The notes below the pieces were generated by a model. It was not told where the DNA came from, searched no databases, and saw only the letters and a list, made by a program, of their open reading frames with translations. The position numbers and the translations under genes were made by a program. From Phoronis australis (Eukaryota; Phoronida; Phoronidae), in assembly GCA_002633005.1 (NCBI GenBank), contig NMRA01000009.1:104654-166653 (forward strand): a stretch of DNA of 62,000 nt, in the 5' to 3' direction. Each line of letters begins with the position of its first letter. Position 1 is the first letter of the stretch. Below, one piece after another: positions 13,623 through 27,599 of this stretch.

Positions 13623-15470
13623 TATCATACAGTCTGGGCACTTGGGAAACACAAAACATTTATAAAGTAAAACTTTCAACACTCGTGATGAAACAATATT
13701 TCAAAACAAAACTGACTATCTAATTTGTGTAAACAAACACTTTTTCTCCAAACGTCATCACTCATCAAACAGAACTGTGTTTTCAGGGCTCGCTAGGTAT
13801 ACCGTAGGTTTTAGAGTCTTAGTAAGAAGCAAGACCAGCAGACAGCTGCTCAGTTTAATAAAAAATACACTCAAATTAAAGTATGGAAATGAAAAAGTAT
13901 TGCAAGAGTTTTCACCGATTATTGCCCTCACAAATACGTAAATGTTACCACGTAATAAAGACTTTAGCGGCTGAACCTCCAACAGAATGCATATCGACAT
14001 TGCATCTTTCTAAGGTTTCTACTAAAAGGATAGTCATTGAAAATTTTAGTACGTTTTAGTATTTTTATATTTTGACTATTATCCATTTTATCTAACAAAA
14101 ATGGCAAAACACAAAAAAATCATTCAAAACCGACAACAAAAAATTAATGCACGAAGTCCCTCAACATTTGAAGTCGCAACAATAAAAGTAGCAATAAGAA
14201 AGAAGGTATCATAGGTTAGCAATTGGTGATATAGCATTGAGGGATGTCATGTATGGATGATTGATGAGGGTAGATTAGCAGGCAGGCAGCCTCTGACACT
14301 CAGTCATGGCACAATGGTGCTAATATGATGGACTTCAGGTCAGTACCAGCCAGTTGTCACACTCTAGTCATTTTTCAAAACACTTCCTGCAACATTCCTA
14401 ATTATTACTGAACAGAAGTGCTACCACCATGTTTTACAAATATTTTCAATTGCTAAGAACCGACTTTTATTTAAAATAGTCAGTTATTGTTGCAATATAG
14501 AACAATAAACGTGGCTTGCTTGAGCCATGTGTGACAGTGTTTTAATGTTATTCGCCACCAATTAAAAGTGGTGTGCCTTTTATGTAAACAGTTAGCCAGT
14601 AAATGTAATTTGACACCATTCTGTAACTTAGAAAACACAAAAGACACAAAATTGGAATTCTAGGAGATACAAAGTGTATATTCTGAGAAGAAAATGTTGG
14701 AAACTGCATGCACTTTGTGAACTAAACCCTGATTGAGATAATGAAACTCATTTTCTTAACTAAAACTTGAAATTAACAGAAAATATGTTCATTACTTTAC
14801 ACAAATGCTCACAACAAGAAACCTTGTAGACTAGACTACGATCAGGTCCCCTTGGGGAAGAATCAATGCTTTACTTCAAGCAACAAATTTAGAAAGAGTG
14901 AAATGGTACAAATGTAAGTACATTCCTTTTGAGAGACTAAGTACATAATACATGAGGCGTTTTTAATCAAAAGTATTGGTTAGACAAGGATTAACACCAC
15001 AAAAACTCTGACAAGTCGTTTAAAAATGCAAAAATAACTTGACATGCTATTGTACAAAAAGACACATCATTAAAACATCAAAGATAACTTTAGGAGCACA
15101 TTTTGATGCAATGTAACTTGGGTTCAACAGGCACATTAAAATTTTGCCATAATAATGCCAATTCATTTAGTCTGCAATAATATGTGTTGCATTTCGATTC
15201 TAACATAATGGCAATGCAGTGCAGCTGATCAAAACTAATGTTAGTGTCCAAAACAACAATGTTTGTCTTAGAGTGCCTAACATATTATGAAAATACAGAT
15301 CTCAAATATGGACTTATTTTCATTAAACTGAAATGCAGGTAGCCATTTACAAACATACATGCTAAAGTAGCCAACAAAATCACATAGTAAAATGTCACCC
15401 TCACTAAAAATTTGAAATAAAAAAGACAGAAAATATGGTCGTCACCCATAGGTCTCCCACACGGGTAAAA

Positions 15471-15580
15471 GCAAGAACTCAATAAGTCGCGTGGAACATT
15501 TAAGCAATTTAAGCAAGAACTCAATAAGTCACGTGGAACATTTAAGCAAGAACTCAATAAGTCACATGGAACATTTAAGC
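15471..15580. repeat. Tandem repeat, 33-bp unit, 3 copies
   Basis: gcaagaactcaataagtc recurs at 15471, 15513 and 15546. The first spacing carries 9 extra bases. The minus-strand frame here (NVPRDLLSSCL repeats) is a by-product of the multiple-of-three unit. Confidence 0.9.
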
Positions 15581-17776
15581 CCACAAACAACCCAATGAGA
15601 TAAACTAGTTTCTATTGAAATCGGAAAAAAGAAGGACCTTTCTTTGTTAGGAATTGGCCAACATTTTTTTACCCATAAATATGTTTTTATAAAATAATTC
15701 CTGAGATATGTCCATTATTCATGCAAAGACATTAACGTTTTAAATAAATATTGAACCTACCTGTGATCGGTAGAAAACGATTTAATCTAGCACATATTGT
15801 GAACCATCTATTTACACTAAGATATTGAAAGAGTTCAAAAATACCGAAGTTAACCAAGACTGTTGGAAGAAGCTTACCATTATATGGAGCCAAAATACAG
15901 ACATGTTCCCATAAACTACAATACACCAGTTAATATCAGCATTATGAAGGCTGTCTAGAAATTAATATAAGATATAATGGAACACCTTGGCAGAGTGTGC
16001 AGGTCTGTCACATGACTGAGTGACAGGTATCTTGGTGGGTACAGACATCAAGTGTATTTCACACCTTTCCTTGACTCCTGACATATCAATAAAGACAAAC
16101 TGACCTAACACAATGTACCTGAGAAATGTACATCACACCTCAAATCCTGACTTCAATTCAAATGCAAAGCCAAATTTGAGCAAATACAAAAGAAAAACAA
16201 TGAGTCTTGAACAGAATTTGTTGACAGTATTTTAAAAATTTTGACAACACAAAGAAACTAGTCTTTCACGAAAACTCTAAAGCCTGGTAGTATTACTTGA
16301 GATACAAATTGGTTGTGAATAATCACATGATGGCCTTAACAATTCTATTAGTGTGTCACCTTTGGGGTGAGACTCAGAGGGGAAATGGTGCCAATTTGGG
16401 TCAATACATAATCAATAAGTCTAGTCTAACTGGGATTGTTGAACTACTCCAGTAAAATGGCCACACCAGCCCCTGTAGGAGATTCACTTCATAAAGGTCC
16501 AAGAGCGACATATAAGATACCAATTTTTTCCAATCAACCGAATGCCAAAATTTGGGCAGTTAAATCAAAACATAATGTGGGAACATTTGAACGCCAGTTT
16601 TTAAACATAGGCCAAAAGGTGTGTCTCACATTAAAGAGAAAAGAAGGACCATTTCACCACAGGCACCAGGTGTCTTGTTTTTGGAAATGACCACAACTTA
16701 AAGACCATCAATGGACAAAGTTTGGAAGTGACCACAGCTTAAAGACAATCCCCAGACAAATTTTTGAAAACAAAAAACAATGCAGAAGCAAACCAGAGAA
16801 ATATCAATAACTGAATTGAAAATAACAAAATTTTAGTTCCGAAATTTCCTACCAATTTTGAAACCTGATAACAGGTGGGGTTTACTAGAGTCAGTGTCTC
16901 ATTAAATAATTAACTAGAATCTTATATATGTGCCTCAGTAATTCTATACTAGTAATCTGAAATGTAAAAAGTTAACCTTAAACTGGGACAAGTTTTATTA
17001 AAATTCCATTTATCAGTGAGTGTCCAACACATGTGGCAACGGTGATTTATTATACCTAAATGTCAGATGTGTTCTATAAATCATCTCACATGGTTTAATA
17101 TCTTTTTGATTCATTTCTGCTAAAATGTGCAATATAAGGGCAACAAAGCCCTTGTGACTGTCAGCTAAACACACAAAGCAGTTTTAAAAGATTAAAAGTG
17201 GAATAAGTTTTACAGAATTCACTGACAATTCTGTAAACTTAAAGGTAAAAAGGAATTGCAGAGATCATACAAAACAATAATACATTGAGTCTTGAGACCA
17301 CTACAGTCTATCAGATAAGGTCAAGGTCACTCAATAAACCAAGGTGATTTGAAAAAGAATCTGGGGGAAGGGTCCTGCTTGGACAGACATTGGCAACGGT
17401 CAAAATACAAGTGTGAGACAATTAGAGCCTCTTTCGCTTGACCCAATTATTAATTTTGGTATGCAAGAGAGGCTGAGTTTACAGAGAATAAACGTAATTT
17501 ATTTCATTCATGAACATTTTGAGAACCTACTAATTTAATGTCATCTAGCGACAACTTGTGTTTAATTATGTCAGCGCTATATCGAAAAATGAGTAGTGGC
17601 AATGAAAGTGAACTTGTTAATTGAAAAGTCGCCAATTGATTAATCAGTTTGGACGGCTACATTAACACTATATAAGCCTAGTCATTGATCAGTGGTGACG
17701 AATTTTTTGAAAATGATCCACCTGCGAAGATATGACAGCTGACATTAGCATGACAAGACCACAAAACACAAAGAAT

Positions 17777-17934
17777 CTTCAGACAAACTTCAACACAGCA
17801 TACAACACAATGAACATATAACACAACTATCTTCAGACAAACTTCAACACAGCATACAACACAATGAACATATAACACAACTATCTTCAGACAAACTTCA
17901 ACACAGCATACAACACAATGAACATATAACACAA
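17777..17934. repeat. Tandem repeat, 54-bp unit, about 3 copies
   Basis: Near-identical units start at 17777, 17831 and 17885. Because 54 is a multiple of three, the minus strand reads as a repeated Cys-rich peptide (YVHCVVCCVEVCLK). This is probably not a gene. Confidence 0.92.
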
Positions 17935-18084
17935 CTTATTAGCTAACTCCTCCATTAGTTATCCACAAAATAATGGTGAAGAACACATACATAATCAAAT
18001 ACATAATCATATGTAGAGGAAGATACAGCTGTCAATATCAATGGCAGAGCTAAGACTGACAATGCAGGTTTTAGGCCAAAGTAA

Positions 18085-18251
18085 TAACAGAAAATAGATA
18101 ACAAGTGCTTTGGCCATAATCAATGTTATGTTTACAATACACACACATCCAAACGTTTCGTTTTAACTCAAAACGAAACGTTTGAACATGAGCGTATATT
18201 GTAAATATGACATCGATTATTGCCAAAGCGATTGTCATCTATTTTCTGTTA
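18085..18251. mobile_element. Foldback (palindromic) element
   Basis: The two halves are inverted copies. The left arm starts taacagaaaatagat; the right arm ends atctattttctgtta. The centre reads aaacgtttcgttttaactcaa, followed by the inverted aaaacgaaacgttt. Arms are about 80 bases with scattered mismatches. It can form a long hairpin. No coding capacity. Confidence 0.9.
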
Positions 18252-20291
18252 AAGCAAAGGTTATTTTGACAGCTATACTTGGTACCGGTGGTTTTATACT
18301 TGTGCATTTAGTATTAATAATTAGAGCCTAGTCATTATGAATAATTAATAGATCTAACTAGCTTGAAATCATTGTGGAGTGCCATATAGATAAATATCAC
18401 ATACAAACACTAGTAACTGAAACAGCTGAACAATGTGCCCATGTGGGTGAGATTATTCACTAACAAATAACTTACTCAACAGACACAATAGACGTATTTG
18501 ATTTTATCACCTGTCAACAACAAAGGCATAAAACAAAAACAATAACCAGAAAAACTGACAAGCTTAGAAGGCAAATATCAACTTCTGTTGGACTGCTTTG
18601 GAAATAGTTTATACACAAAAGGAAACTTGTCAAAACATTTTTCAGGATATCTAATGGCATGTTATCCTGCTTATCCATCTACGAAGCTACTTAGTGCTTT
18701 TTGAGTTTTCGAAAGAGTTTCAACGAAAGTTGTCAATAGCAGACATTTTTGTTAATTCACAAAATACTCCACTGCTATACTAGTTAATTGTTATGTGTCC
18801 TAAATGTCTTCAGTACTAGTTATCTATTGGCCATCAGATATGTGTTATTCAGTGAAGACTGTCTTCTTCACCTCAAATCATATCCAGGGTGCTTATTTGT
18901 GAAAATGTGTACGGTGGAGCCAGGAAACTATTACCAACAGATATCAACACGATACCAACACCGTAACCAAACTTAATTTCTACTCTTCCTTAAAATAATG
19001 AATTAAACAACTGGTTTCCATTACAATACAGAATCAAGCAGAATCTCATGTAAGATTTCATTTAAGCACCTTCTACAATACTCATACACCTCAAGTACAT
19101 TGGAAACAAAATTTTATTGTTAAGAAGGGGTGGCATCCCAATAACAGTGAGGTATATTTGTTTGACTTTTGGCCCCGAAGGCTATCTGTGTGATATACCC
19201 CCCAGGCTTATAGAACCTCCAACGTTCACATTTGCCAGTCACGGAGATGTTAACTGAAGCCAATAGTATCCTTGCACAACTATCAACTGATCAAGACGGT
19301 AATCAGCTCAGGAACGCCACAGTGCACTTTGGAAGGTGTGCGTGCGCTGGAGCGAAACACACTAAATGACACCAGCCTGTGTTGTTGGCCATGTGCATAT
19401 TAATTACCAGTATTGGTAGCTAAACACATAGCTATGACGCCAGAAGATTGATGGACCGATCAAGGTAGGCTCAGTACACTCTGCGCTTGGCCAAGTAGGC
19501 AATATTCACCGCAGACTACGTTTTTTGCGTCATTTGATGCAAGTATGGTAAGGCATATATCCACACTGAGTTTATGGATGCGTCATCTTGGACGTAATTT
19601 TGCGACGTTGAAGGATAGAAAACTTAAGAAATAAAAAACTAGTTTCTTTTCTGGCTTATCCTTACCTATTTTACATTGATAAAAGTACCAGCAGGTTGGC
19701 CTAATTGTTCCCCAATGTACACTATTCACAATTCTGGGCTGTCTTAGTGATTTCTGAATTGCCTTCACAGATCCCAAGAAACTGAAATGGACCTCAAAAA
19801 CTTTAGAAGGTGGATCCATTAGACCCCAGTGTTTGGAAGTGCAGGATAGGTCACAATGAGATCCATCCATGATCAACCTGTGAAAGTTTTACTTCTCCTC
19901 TGTTATGTGGAACAGGAGAACACTATGAAAAGAACTTACATGGTTAGAGAGGCACAAATTAAACTGAAGCTCTCATTTTGTCAGTATGGGAGCCAAACTT
20001 GACAACACAACAATGTAGAAGATGATAAACAAAATTTAATTATATCATTTCCATTTGCATTTTTAAGTTCCAAATCAATTGGCACACTGAATAGCACCTA
20101 TAATTCCTCAAGCTGTGTCCAGTGACAAATAACATTCTCCCCTCACAGTGGAGTGAAAGGATGAAAGGATAGTGCTAAGCTGCCTCCACCACTTCTGTTC
20201 AGATTGGCAGTTACCACGAGGCGAGGGATGAATGGATTGTCACACCAACATCAAATCACATGTGTAATTTTTCCCAGAGGGGCTTTTGTGC

Positions 20292-20510
20292 CTGGTCACT
20301 GTGGTCCTGGGACAACTTGCAGTTGTAACATATCTCTACACAATTTCTGGTCACTGTGGTCCTGGGACAACTTGCAGTTGTAACATATCTCTACACAATT
20401 TCTGGTCACTGTGGTCCTGGGACAACTTGCAGTTGTAACATATCTCTACACAATTTCTGGTCACTGTGGTCCTGGGACAACTTGAAGTTCTAACATATCT
20501 GTACACAACT
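20292..20510. repeat. Tandem repeat, 55-bp unit, 4 copies
   Basis: ctggtcactgtggtcctggg recurs at 20292, 20347, 20402 and 20457. The first three copies are identical or nearly so; the last has diverged. Confidence 0.94.
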
Positions 20511-21176
20511 TAGGTTTCCAAGTGTTCCAGGAAGTAAGAATTTTGCATGTAATTACATAAGGATGCTACAAACCAGTGACAAGATGTCAACAACAGCCCA
20601 AATGGGAGACATCAACTGATGACCAAATCTTTCCATAACAAATATCCCTGACAGAAAGCACATGTTCCCCAAGTAAATCCTCCATCTATCACAACAGAGG
20701 CCAGAGGTGATGACCTTCTTCCACAAGGTGGCGCTCACCCTATCATGACCTAGCAGAGACCCTTGCAGCACTTGAATAATGGCACTTAAAATAACCACAC
20801 ACTTAAAATAGCCATGTTGGTCACAGCATAAATAGTTGTTGAAAGGTTTGGAGGCTGTTTGGATGCTTTTTAAACTAGTACAACTTGCTCCACTTGCGAC
20901 AATTTACTCCACATTATCACCCTATGGTAACTTTTTCTAGGGTAACTAGCGCCACTTCTAATTGCTATGTGGCCTCAAACCTGGAGCAAGGCAGTAGTAA
21001 TCACCAGTTGTGGTTACATACAGACTTTCTCTTTTTTTGTGCTGTGTTCGCATCAGCAGTCCACTGTCATGCTTAGTGCGATAACATCCGCCTTGCGCTA
21101 GTTATCAAATGTGTGCACGCGAGGACGCCACATTTACAGCAGGGCAAGTTGCATAAGTGCAAGTTGTTCTACAGTA

Positions 21177-21625
21177 AAGTCGCATTTATACGAGAGACAG
21201 CTGCTAACATGGAACAGCTGATCGGGTGCAAATGTGTGTGTGCCAACATGACTGACACGGAGCAAGTTGACACCACGGCAGCCAATTTTTGACACGGGTT
21301 TGATAGTTGGAGTGAGTTGTACTCGATCAGTTGCTCCAGTGTCAACTACACATCTAAACACAACTGGGACAGGGCGGAAAGTGATCATCCTTCAATGCGC
21401 TTGCGCAATAGCGTACATTTGGGTTATCAGCTGGGATTCCACATGGTTTGGTCATTCGCATTTGGACATTCGCTATTGTTTATGCGAGCATGCGTAGACA
21501 GTTTTCGTGTAAGCTGACTCATGTTGATCTAGTTTGTGATCAAATGTGAAAATGCGACTTAAGTGGAACAAGTCATGCTGTGACAACTGACATGGCCAGA
21601 ACTGTCTCTTGTGTAAACGTGGCTT
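21177..21625. mobile_element. MITE with about 24-bp inverted ends and TA target duplication
   Basis: The left end is AAGTCGCATTTATACGAGAG; the reversed right end is AAGCCACGTTTACACAAGAG. Both continue ACAG. TA flanks each end (21175-21176 and 21626-21627), as for Tc1/mariner-type elements. The interior has no transposase. A related copy lies near 29455-29660. Confidence 0.75.
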
Positions 21626-22321
21626 TAGTCTGTGTGTGGACAGCATTTTAGACATGTATAACATGGAACTCTAGTGCATGAATTAAACGTACTATGTGAG
21701 TGAGAACTCAGAAGAAGGTGTCACATTTTAGACATGTTTGTGGGCCAAAGTAATGCCCATTACACTTTGAAGACCGGTTCAGAAGTTCTGATAAAATGTT
21801 TGGTGTGACCGAGTCCCTGGTGGAACATAACTAAAAAAATGTCGAGCAAAGGTTGAAAAATGGTGAACAAATGGTGAGCAACATTCAAAAATGATGAACA
21901 AGGATAAAAAATGATGAACAATACTCAACAATGGAGCAGAACGTTCTAGAATGCTTCATCACAATAATAGAACAACTCTTGAAAGAAGGGAAAAAATTTC
22001 CACATACTGAATGAACATCACATTTCACACATAAGATAACAAAAGTTTATTAACACATTCATGAATCAAAGGTAGCTTTAACAGCTAGAAATGCTATCAA
22101 TAGTTACCTGAAACTAATGCAAAAAATCTAAACCACAGTAATAACAGATCACCACCATAATTTCACAGGTTTGGTCCAACTGTTAGAATACACTACTAAT
22201 GACATTCTGTATCATCTCCAAAGCCCAAAGGTAAGTTCAAGAATAAGTGAATTTTAAGTTTTAAGAAATCATTTACAAAAGCAAAAAAATTACTCAAGGG
22301 AAAAAAAGCCATCACAGCAAT

Positions 22322-22378
22322 TTGTTAATGTCACCTCAAAATAAGTACAACTTGTTAATGTCACCTCAATATAAGTAG
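22322..22378. repeat. Tandem duplication, 30-bp unit
   Basis: Two copies of ttgttaatgtcacctcaa. Confidence 0.85.
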
Positions 22379-22542
22379 ATTTATTTTTAACAACAAATAG
22401 TAAAACAGAATGGGAGGTAATTCCCATATCTGTTGACAATATTATATATTAAAACATACATTTTCTAATGAAAATCTGAAACTTTTGTTTAACGTAATTT
22501 AGATTTAAAAACACAAAAGATAAATTCCAAGATTTCTAAGTA

Positions 22543-23993
22543 CCGTATTTGTCCTAATAAACGCCTAGGGCACTTAACAAAATTCGTTTCAGGAAGACAG
22601 GAAGGTAGGGTGCTATAATAAGCTTATTACAGCACAAATGTGGTTGAAACCCGGTCTCTGAAACAGGTGAAATCGTAAGCTAGAATTCATCAAATTTACG
22701 CTCTGTGACGCACCTGTAACCTATGACAGAGTTTCTACAAAATTGCAGAGCATTGCTATCAAACTTTGCTGTTAAATTACGAGCATTTTTCAGAAAATCC
22801 CAGAGCGAAAACTCGCCAACTGATGCATCGCTACCTCGTGATCGCCGATAGGTCAACTTGAATTCTTGAGTAAAAATATAGTTGTGACTCAACAAATTAC
22901 CTGAAGTCCCTAAGATTTTTAAGTTCCTGTGGAGTCAAGATTAACTGCCATATTAAGTCCAAATCTGCACTAGATCGTACTCCGCAACACAAGAAAAATC
23001 TCTGGATGAACACACGTTGTTGTCACGTGATGCTTGTTTTGAAGTTCATCTCCGTGTGTGAGTGAGCGAGCACATGCGTGTCATCAGAGTTCATTTGCCA
23101 GAGTAAACGCGATTTAACGATCTAAGTGTGCATTGTAACTAAGGAAATTAACACAAGCAGTAAAGCAGAACGTGTTTTATTTAGCACTTTTTGATCTCAT
23201 CTGCTAAAAAATGTTCGAGAATTGTCTCGGTAAGGTTGATATCACTGAGTCGCCGGGTGACTGAATGCTTGACAGTCTAACAGTTATTCAGGGGGTGTAA
23301 GGGTGCGGAAATGTTCACTATCAGAGGGTCATTTTGATTTTAAAAACACCAATTACGACCAATTTAATAATTCCTCCTAAAAATAACTTTAAAGTTTTTT
23401 ACGGTATTAGATAGTTTCAGAAATAAGTGCCAGTATTTATTTCTTGCCATTGCTATAGTATGTTACCCGTTTCATGAACAGATAGTTCCCGAAGACTAAT
23501 CTTCGATGACAGGTACTTGAATGTAGCGCACGCTTCCTGGCCATGTGCTTTTAACGAAGGTCAAGTTTTTATTAGTCTTCAATTCCCAGTTTTCATGTGT
23601 TCAAAAAAAAAATTGGATTTCTGTTGAAGGAGAAGATCTGTATGGGAAAGATACAATTACAATCCCGTTGACAAGTACACTATGTCTATACTGAAAGGTC
23701 AGACCATAATAGGACACGTCCCTCGCAAGATCACCTAAACTTTTGTGTTCTTTTTGAAGCATGGCGGAAATTTGAAGTGTATAGTCACGGCTAAATACCG
23801 ACATAACGGCGAGGCTCGTAGTCTACAAAATCCACGCACAATGATTTTTTCAGGACTGTCAGATCTTATTGATCAATTGAAGACATTACTGTAGAATTTT
23901 AGAACTGAAGGTAAGGCATTTTTCGCATGTACACGGCATTCTTGGACTGGGGCACGCTTATAGGGGCCTAGGCGCTAATTAGGGCAAATACGG
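22543..23993. mobile_element. 1.45-kb DNA transposon with TACCGTATTTG inverted ends
   Basis: The left end reads TACCGTATTTGTCCTAATAA; the reversed right end reads TACCGTATTTGCCCTAATTA. Both then run into CGCCTAGG. The leading TA is the likely target duplication (22541-22542 and 23994-23995). Interior frames of up to 71 codons show no transposase motif, so this looks like a non-autonomous derivative of a Tc1/mariner-like family. Confidence 0.85.
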
Positions 23994-26463
23994 TAATCTC
24001 CTCACCAAGGCTCAAATCTACCGCTACAAAAGAGGTGTTTAAATTAAAGATTGGTTAAAAGTATAATAAGAGGGAATTAGCATAACAGAGGAAGCAGAGT
24101 CCTCAACAATACTGTGGGGCATCCTAGTGTAAACATGTGTTTACATCAGCACTTAACAAGAGCATTTATTCAAATAGCCAGCTGATGAGCAATCATTGAA
24201 AGTAATAAATCGCTAAAACAAACACCTTACAAATAGTGTATGTCTTACTTAGAAACCAGAGGCAAAGCTATAAGATTTATAAGAGAAATTTTTAATAATA
24301 GCTGTGAATTTTGATCGTTATTTTAAAAAGGACATTTTGGTAACAGAGTGATAATGTTTCCTTGACCTTTCAAAGTGTGGACTGAGTAAAATGTCAGATG
24401 ACATTTGATTAAAAGGTATGACATATTGTTTTTGCAGTTACTTGTTGAAAAGGGTACGTGAGTAACAATTTTCAACAGTTTCCACAATAATGTTCGGGGT
24501 TATTAAAAATATTATACAGATCAGGCGGACTGTATTACTTAATAATGGCATGGTTTGCCTGTAATCGCAGATAGAGATAGAAGCTCTAAGGCTATTGATT
24601 TTTTCTATTTAATGTGAACGACAGTGAAATCAAGCTTCTGTATTGACAACCTTCCAACCACATCAAATAAGCGCAAGCCAGCAGGCTAATAACATTACGA
24701 AATCACAGCTAAATACCCTCACGCCCTGCAGGCTAAATATAACACATTCGAATGCCAATTTGGCCAGCTTTTCTCTGCAGTAGAGTAATCCTTTATGCTC
24801 TTGGTTAATTAGCATGCATTAATTACTCTTAACAGAGTGAATCTGATGGGTGAATCCTCTCAACACTAAGGCTATTTTTTATGGGCTACTTGGTGATACA
24901 GATATTTCCATTCAAGAATTGATAACACCTATCGTATAAGATAAAACCGTTTTTAAACTTGAAATTCAAGATAAAGTAAACATGTGGACAGGCAGCTTGA
25001 TTTCACAGTTTGCGCAAGATGGATGGTGGACAGGCTGACATTTGGTTCTCTAATTCCCAAATGCCAACAGTCAGATCACTTTGTGGAAACAGAAACTAAA
25101 AATTTAATTTGTCTAATGTGTTGCTGATGATTAATTTTTATCGGAATATCATGAGGGAATTGCTTTTAAGTTCTTGTTTCTATATACTGAAATCCATGTC
25201 CTTTAAGTTGAAAATACTCAAAATTTAAATTTAGAAAGTTCATCAGATATGTTTCAATTCAAACTGTTGGATTTTTATGCCTAATATTTCTCGTATAAAA
25301 TAGGTTAAGCCCATCTTGATTCTTGACCATTGCAAGTGCATATGGATGTAAAGTTACTATTGAAACACAAAAGGAAGAAATATGTCCCATAGTGAACTAC
25401 TAGTGACACTTTGCACCATTATTTGTCCTTGTAGTTGCATCATCACTCATGATGCTGTAAAGTAAAGAAAGACCAAGTTTTTGTACAATGAAAGTGACTT
25501 TACATATATATGTATCAAACAATAACCTGTGCTGATGAGTCAACAATTCTGGTGTACCGACTTGTACAGACAAGGAATGAACAGAAGGGGAATTATGATT
25601 TTGCCAAGGTCAAAGAGAATCCCGGCAGACATAACTATTCCTGTTAAGTGCTGAAACAACCTCGTTGATAAATTGACATGTGAGTTTAATGAGCAACTAG
25701 AGTACAAAAGAAAAACAATGGAGGTGTCTGGAATGACATTCAATTTTGTAAACACTTTTACCACAGGGTCACATCAGTTTGATAACATATTCCAAATGGT
25801 TCAACTATTCCCACAAACAGCAGTGGGCTGTTTTTTGGCGTTTGAAGAACGTGTTGTTCAAAATAATACCCATGTATTTAGCATTTTATTAGCCTACTGG
25901 ACACTATGATGGATGTGCAATGGGCATACTTCACAATTAATGTTATTTACAACATGGAGGGGAATTTGTGGGTAATTTATTGTCAACAAACAAATAAGCT
26001 GCTCAATAATTGGCAAAATGTGAGGTCATAATACCATGGGTAATTGTGGGTTCCTTTATGGTCCTAACAAGTAGGTGTGTACCATTCATATAGCCAGTCA
26101 TTAGGCTGGAGTCTACTGCATAACTAGCATCCATACAAAGGGCACACAATGGACTAAGCTAACCTTCAATAGCCCCACCAACCACAGCTAAGAGTTCAAC
26201 TCAGTCACAGAGTAAAGTAAAAGTAGCCTCTATTCAAAATCATTGGCAGTTTCCTTAATAATTTTACACCCATCAACATGGCCACAATGCAGCCCTATTG
26301 CTCAGTTGTTGTTCTTTACCTTGACTGTGGCTAAAGGAAACAACAGTTCACTAAATGTGTGCCTGTCATATTTACAAATTGTTGTTATTCTTATAACAGC
26401 AAAATGAAGTAGTCTGACATGCTTTATGCACACCTGATCAGGCGAGAGTTATCATTCTGTCTC

Positions 26464-26688
26464 CAGTCTGATCTAGGTACAGTAACACCATCACCAGTCT
26501 GATCTAGGTACAGTAACACCATCACCAGTCTGATCTAGGTACAGTAACACCATCACCAGTCTGATCTAGGTACAGTAACACCATCACCAGTCTGATCTAG
26601 GTACAGTAACACCATCACCAGTCCACCAGATTATCATTCTGTCTCCAGTCTGATCTAGGTACAGTAACACCATCACCACTCCACCAGA
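26464..26688. repeat. Tandem repeat, 31-bp unit, 5 + 1 copies
   Basis: agtctgatctaggtacagta recurs every 31 bases five times with almost no change. After a short interruption that repeats upstream flanking sequence (ttatcattctgtctcc), a sixth copy follows. The duplication of flank plus unit suggests unequal exchange or replication slippage. Confidence 0.95.
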
Positions 26689-27599
26689 TTTGACCAAAAA
26701 TAATTGTTGTAGGATACACAAGTAAATCTTCTTAGCAGCCCAAGTTTAACAAGACATCATTTGCTCTTACTCCTATGGTGACACCTTGCCTATTGCTATT
26801 GGACAGTCTTGTTGTACACTGTCAGTGCAGGAAGGGATTTCTGTTTCAACACTTAGCAGACAGGGGATGCCCTCCACCATGCTAAGAACCTGTCACTGTA
26901 ACTATGGGTAACAATTTTGGCATTTTGCACAAAGGGAAATTACTTCCTGATCAGCCAGAGGGGAATAATTAGTCAGCCATTGCATGCCATCAGTCACCAC
27001 TAGCCCATGACAGTCTGTGGTCATAAAAATTGTCTGAACAGTCTCATGTTGGTTTAATTCAAGAAACTAATATAAAACATAATCAAGATCAAAATAGCAA
27101 GGCTACACAATGTTCAAAATTATTTGATTGTCATTAAAAGCAAAGTTGAGAATCAGAATAAATTTTTCACGAATATAAACAAAAGCATTTCTAAGACTGC
27201 TTCCCACCTCATGTCTGCAAAAGTTATCCAACTCCATGCAGACTATGGTATCACTTAAAACACAAACAGTGCTGAGGCAAAAGCGGGGCTGTTAGTTTGT
27301 CCAACAGCATCATTCCACAAGTAAGAGTAGACTTCTAGACTGATATTTTTACAAGCAGTCATGCGGAATCTTTCAGTGTCACGGCCAATTTCCATGTAAT
27401 TGTTCTTCAGGACATAACACCACAGCATTGATAGGACCATCATGCCAAAGATGTCACAATAGTATAACCTGACTTGTATTTTTGTTTAAGTACCCCTAGG
27501 TCTTTCCATGACTAGTTGAAATATGGACAAGAGGAAACTGTTGATCATAACATGAGCGACTCAGAACATTCATCTACGCCCACAGTGTGCATCACAAAT

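Noticed and set aside
26464-26688. Regularly spaced repeats considered as a CRISPR array
   Set aside because: The units are contiguous with no unique spacers, and the genome is clearly eukaryotic. The same applies to the arrays at 6.8, 8.9, 20.3 and 61.5 kb.
27255-27443. Minus-strand frame with FGMMVLSMLWCYVLKNNY, considered as a tetraspanin-type last membrane segment
   Set aside because: The resemblance is limited to one hydrophobic stretch, no upstream exon was found and the remainder of the frame does not fit the family.
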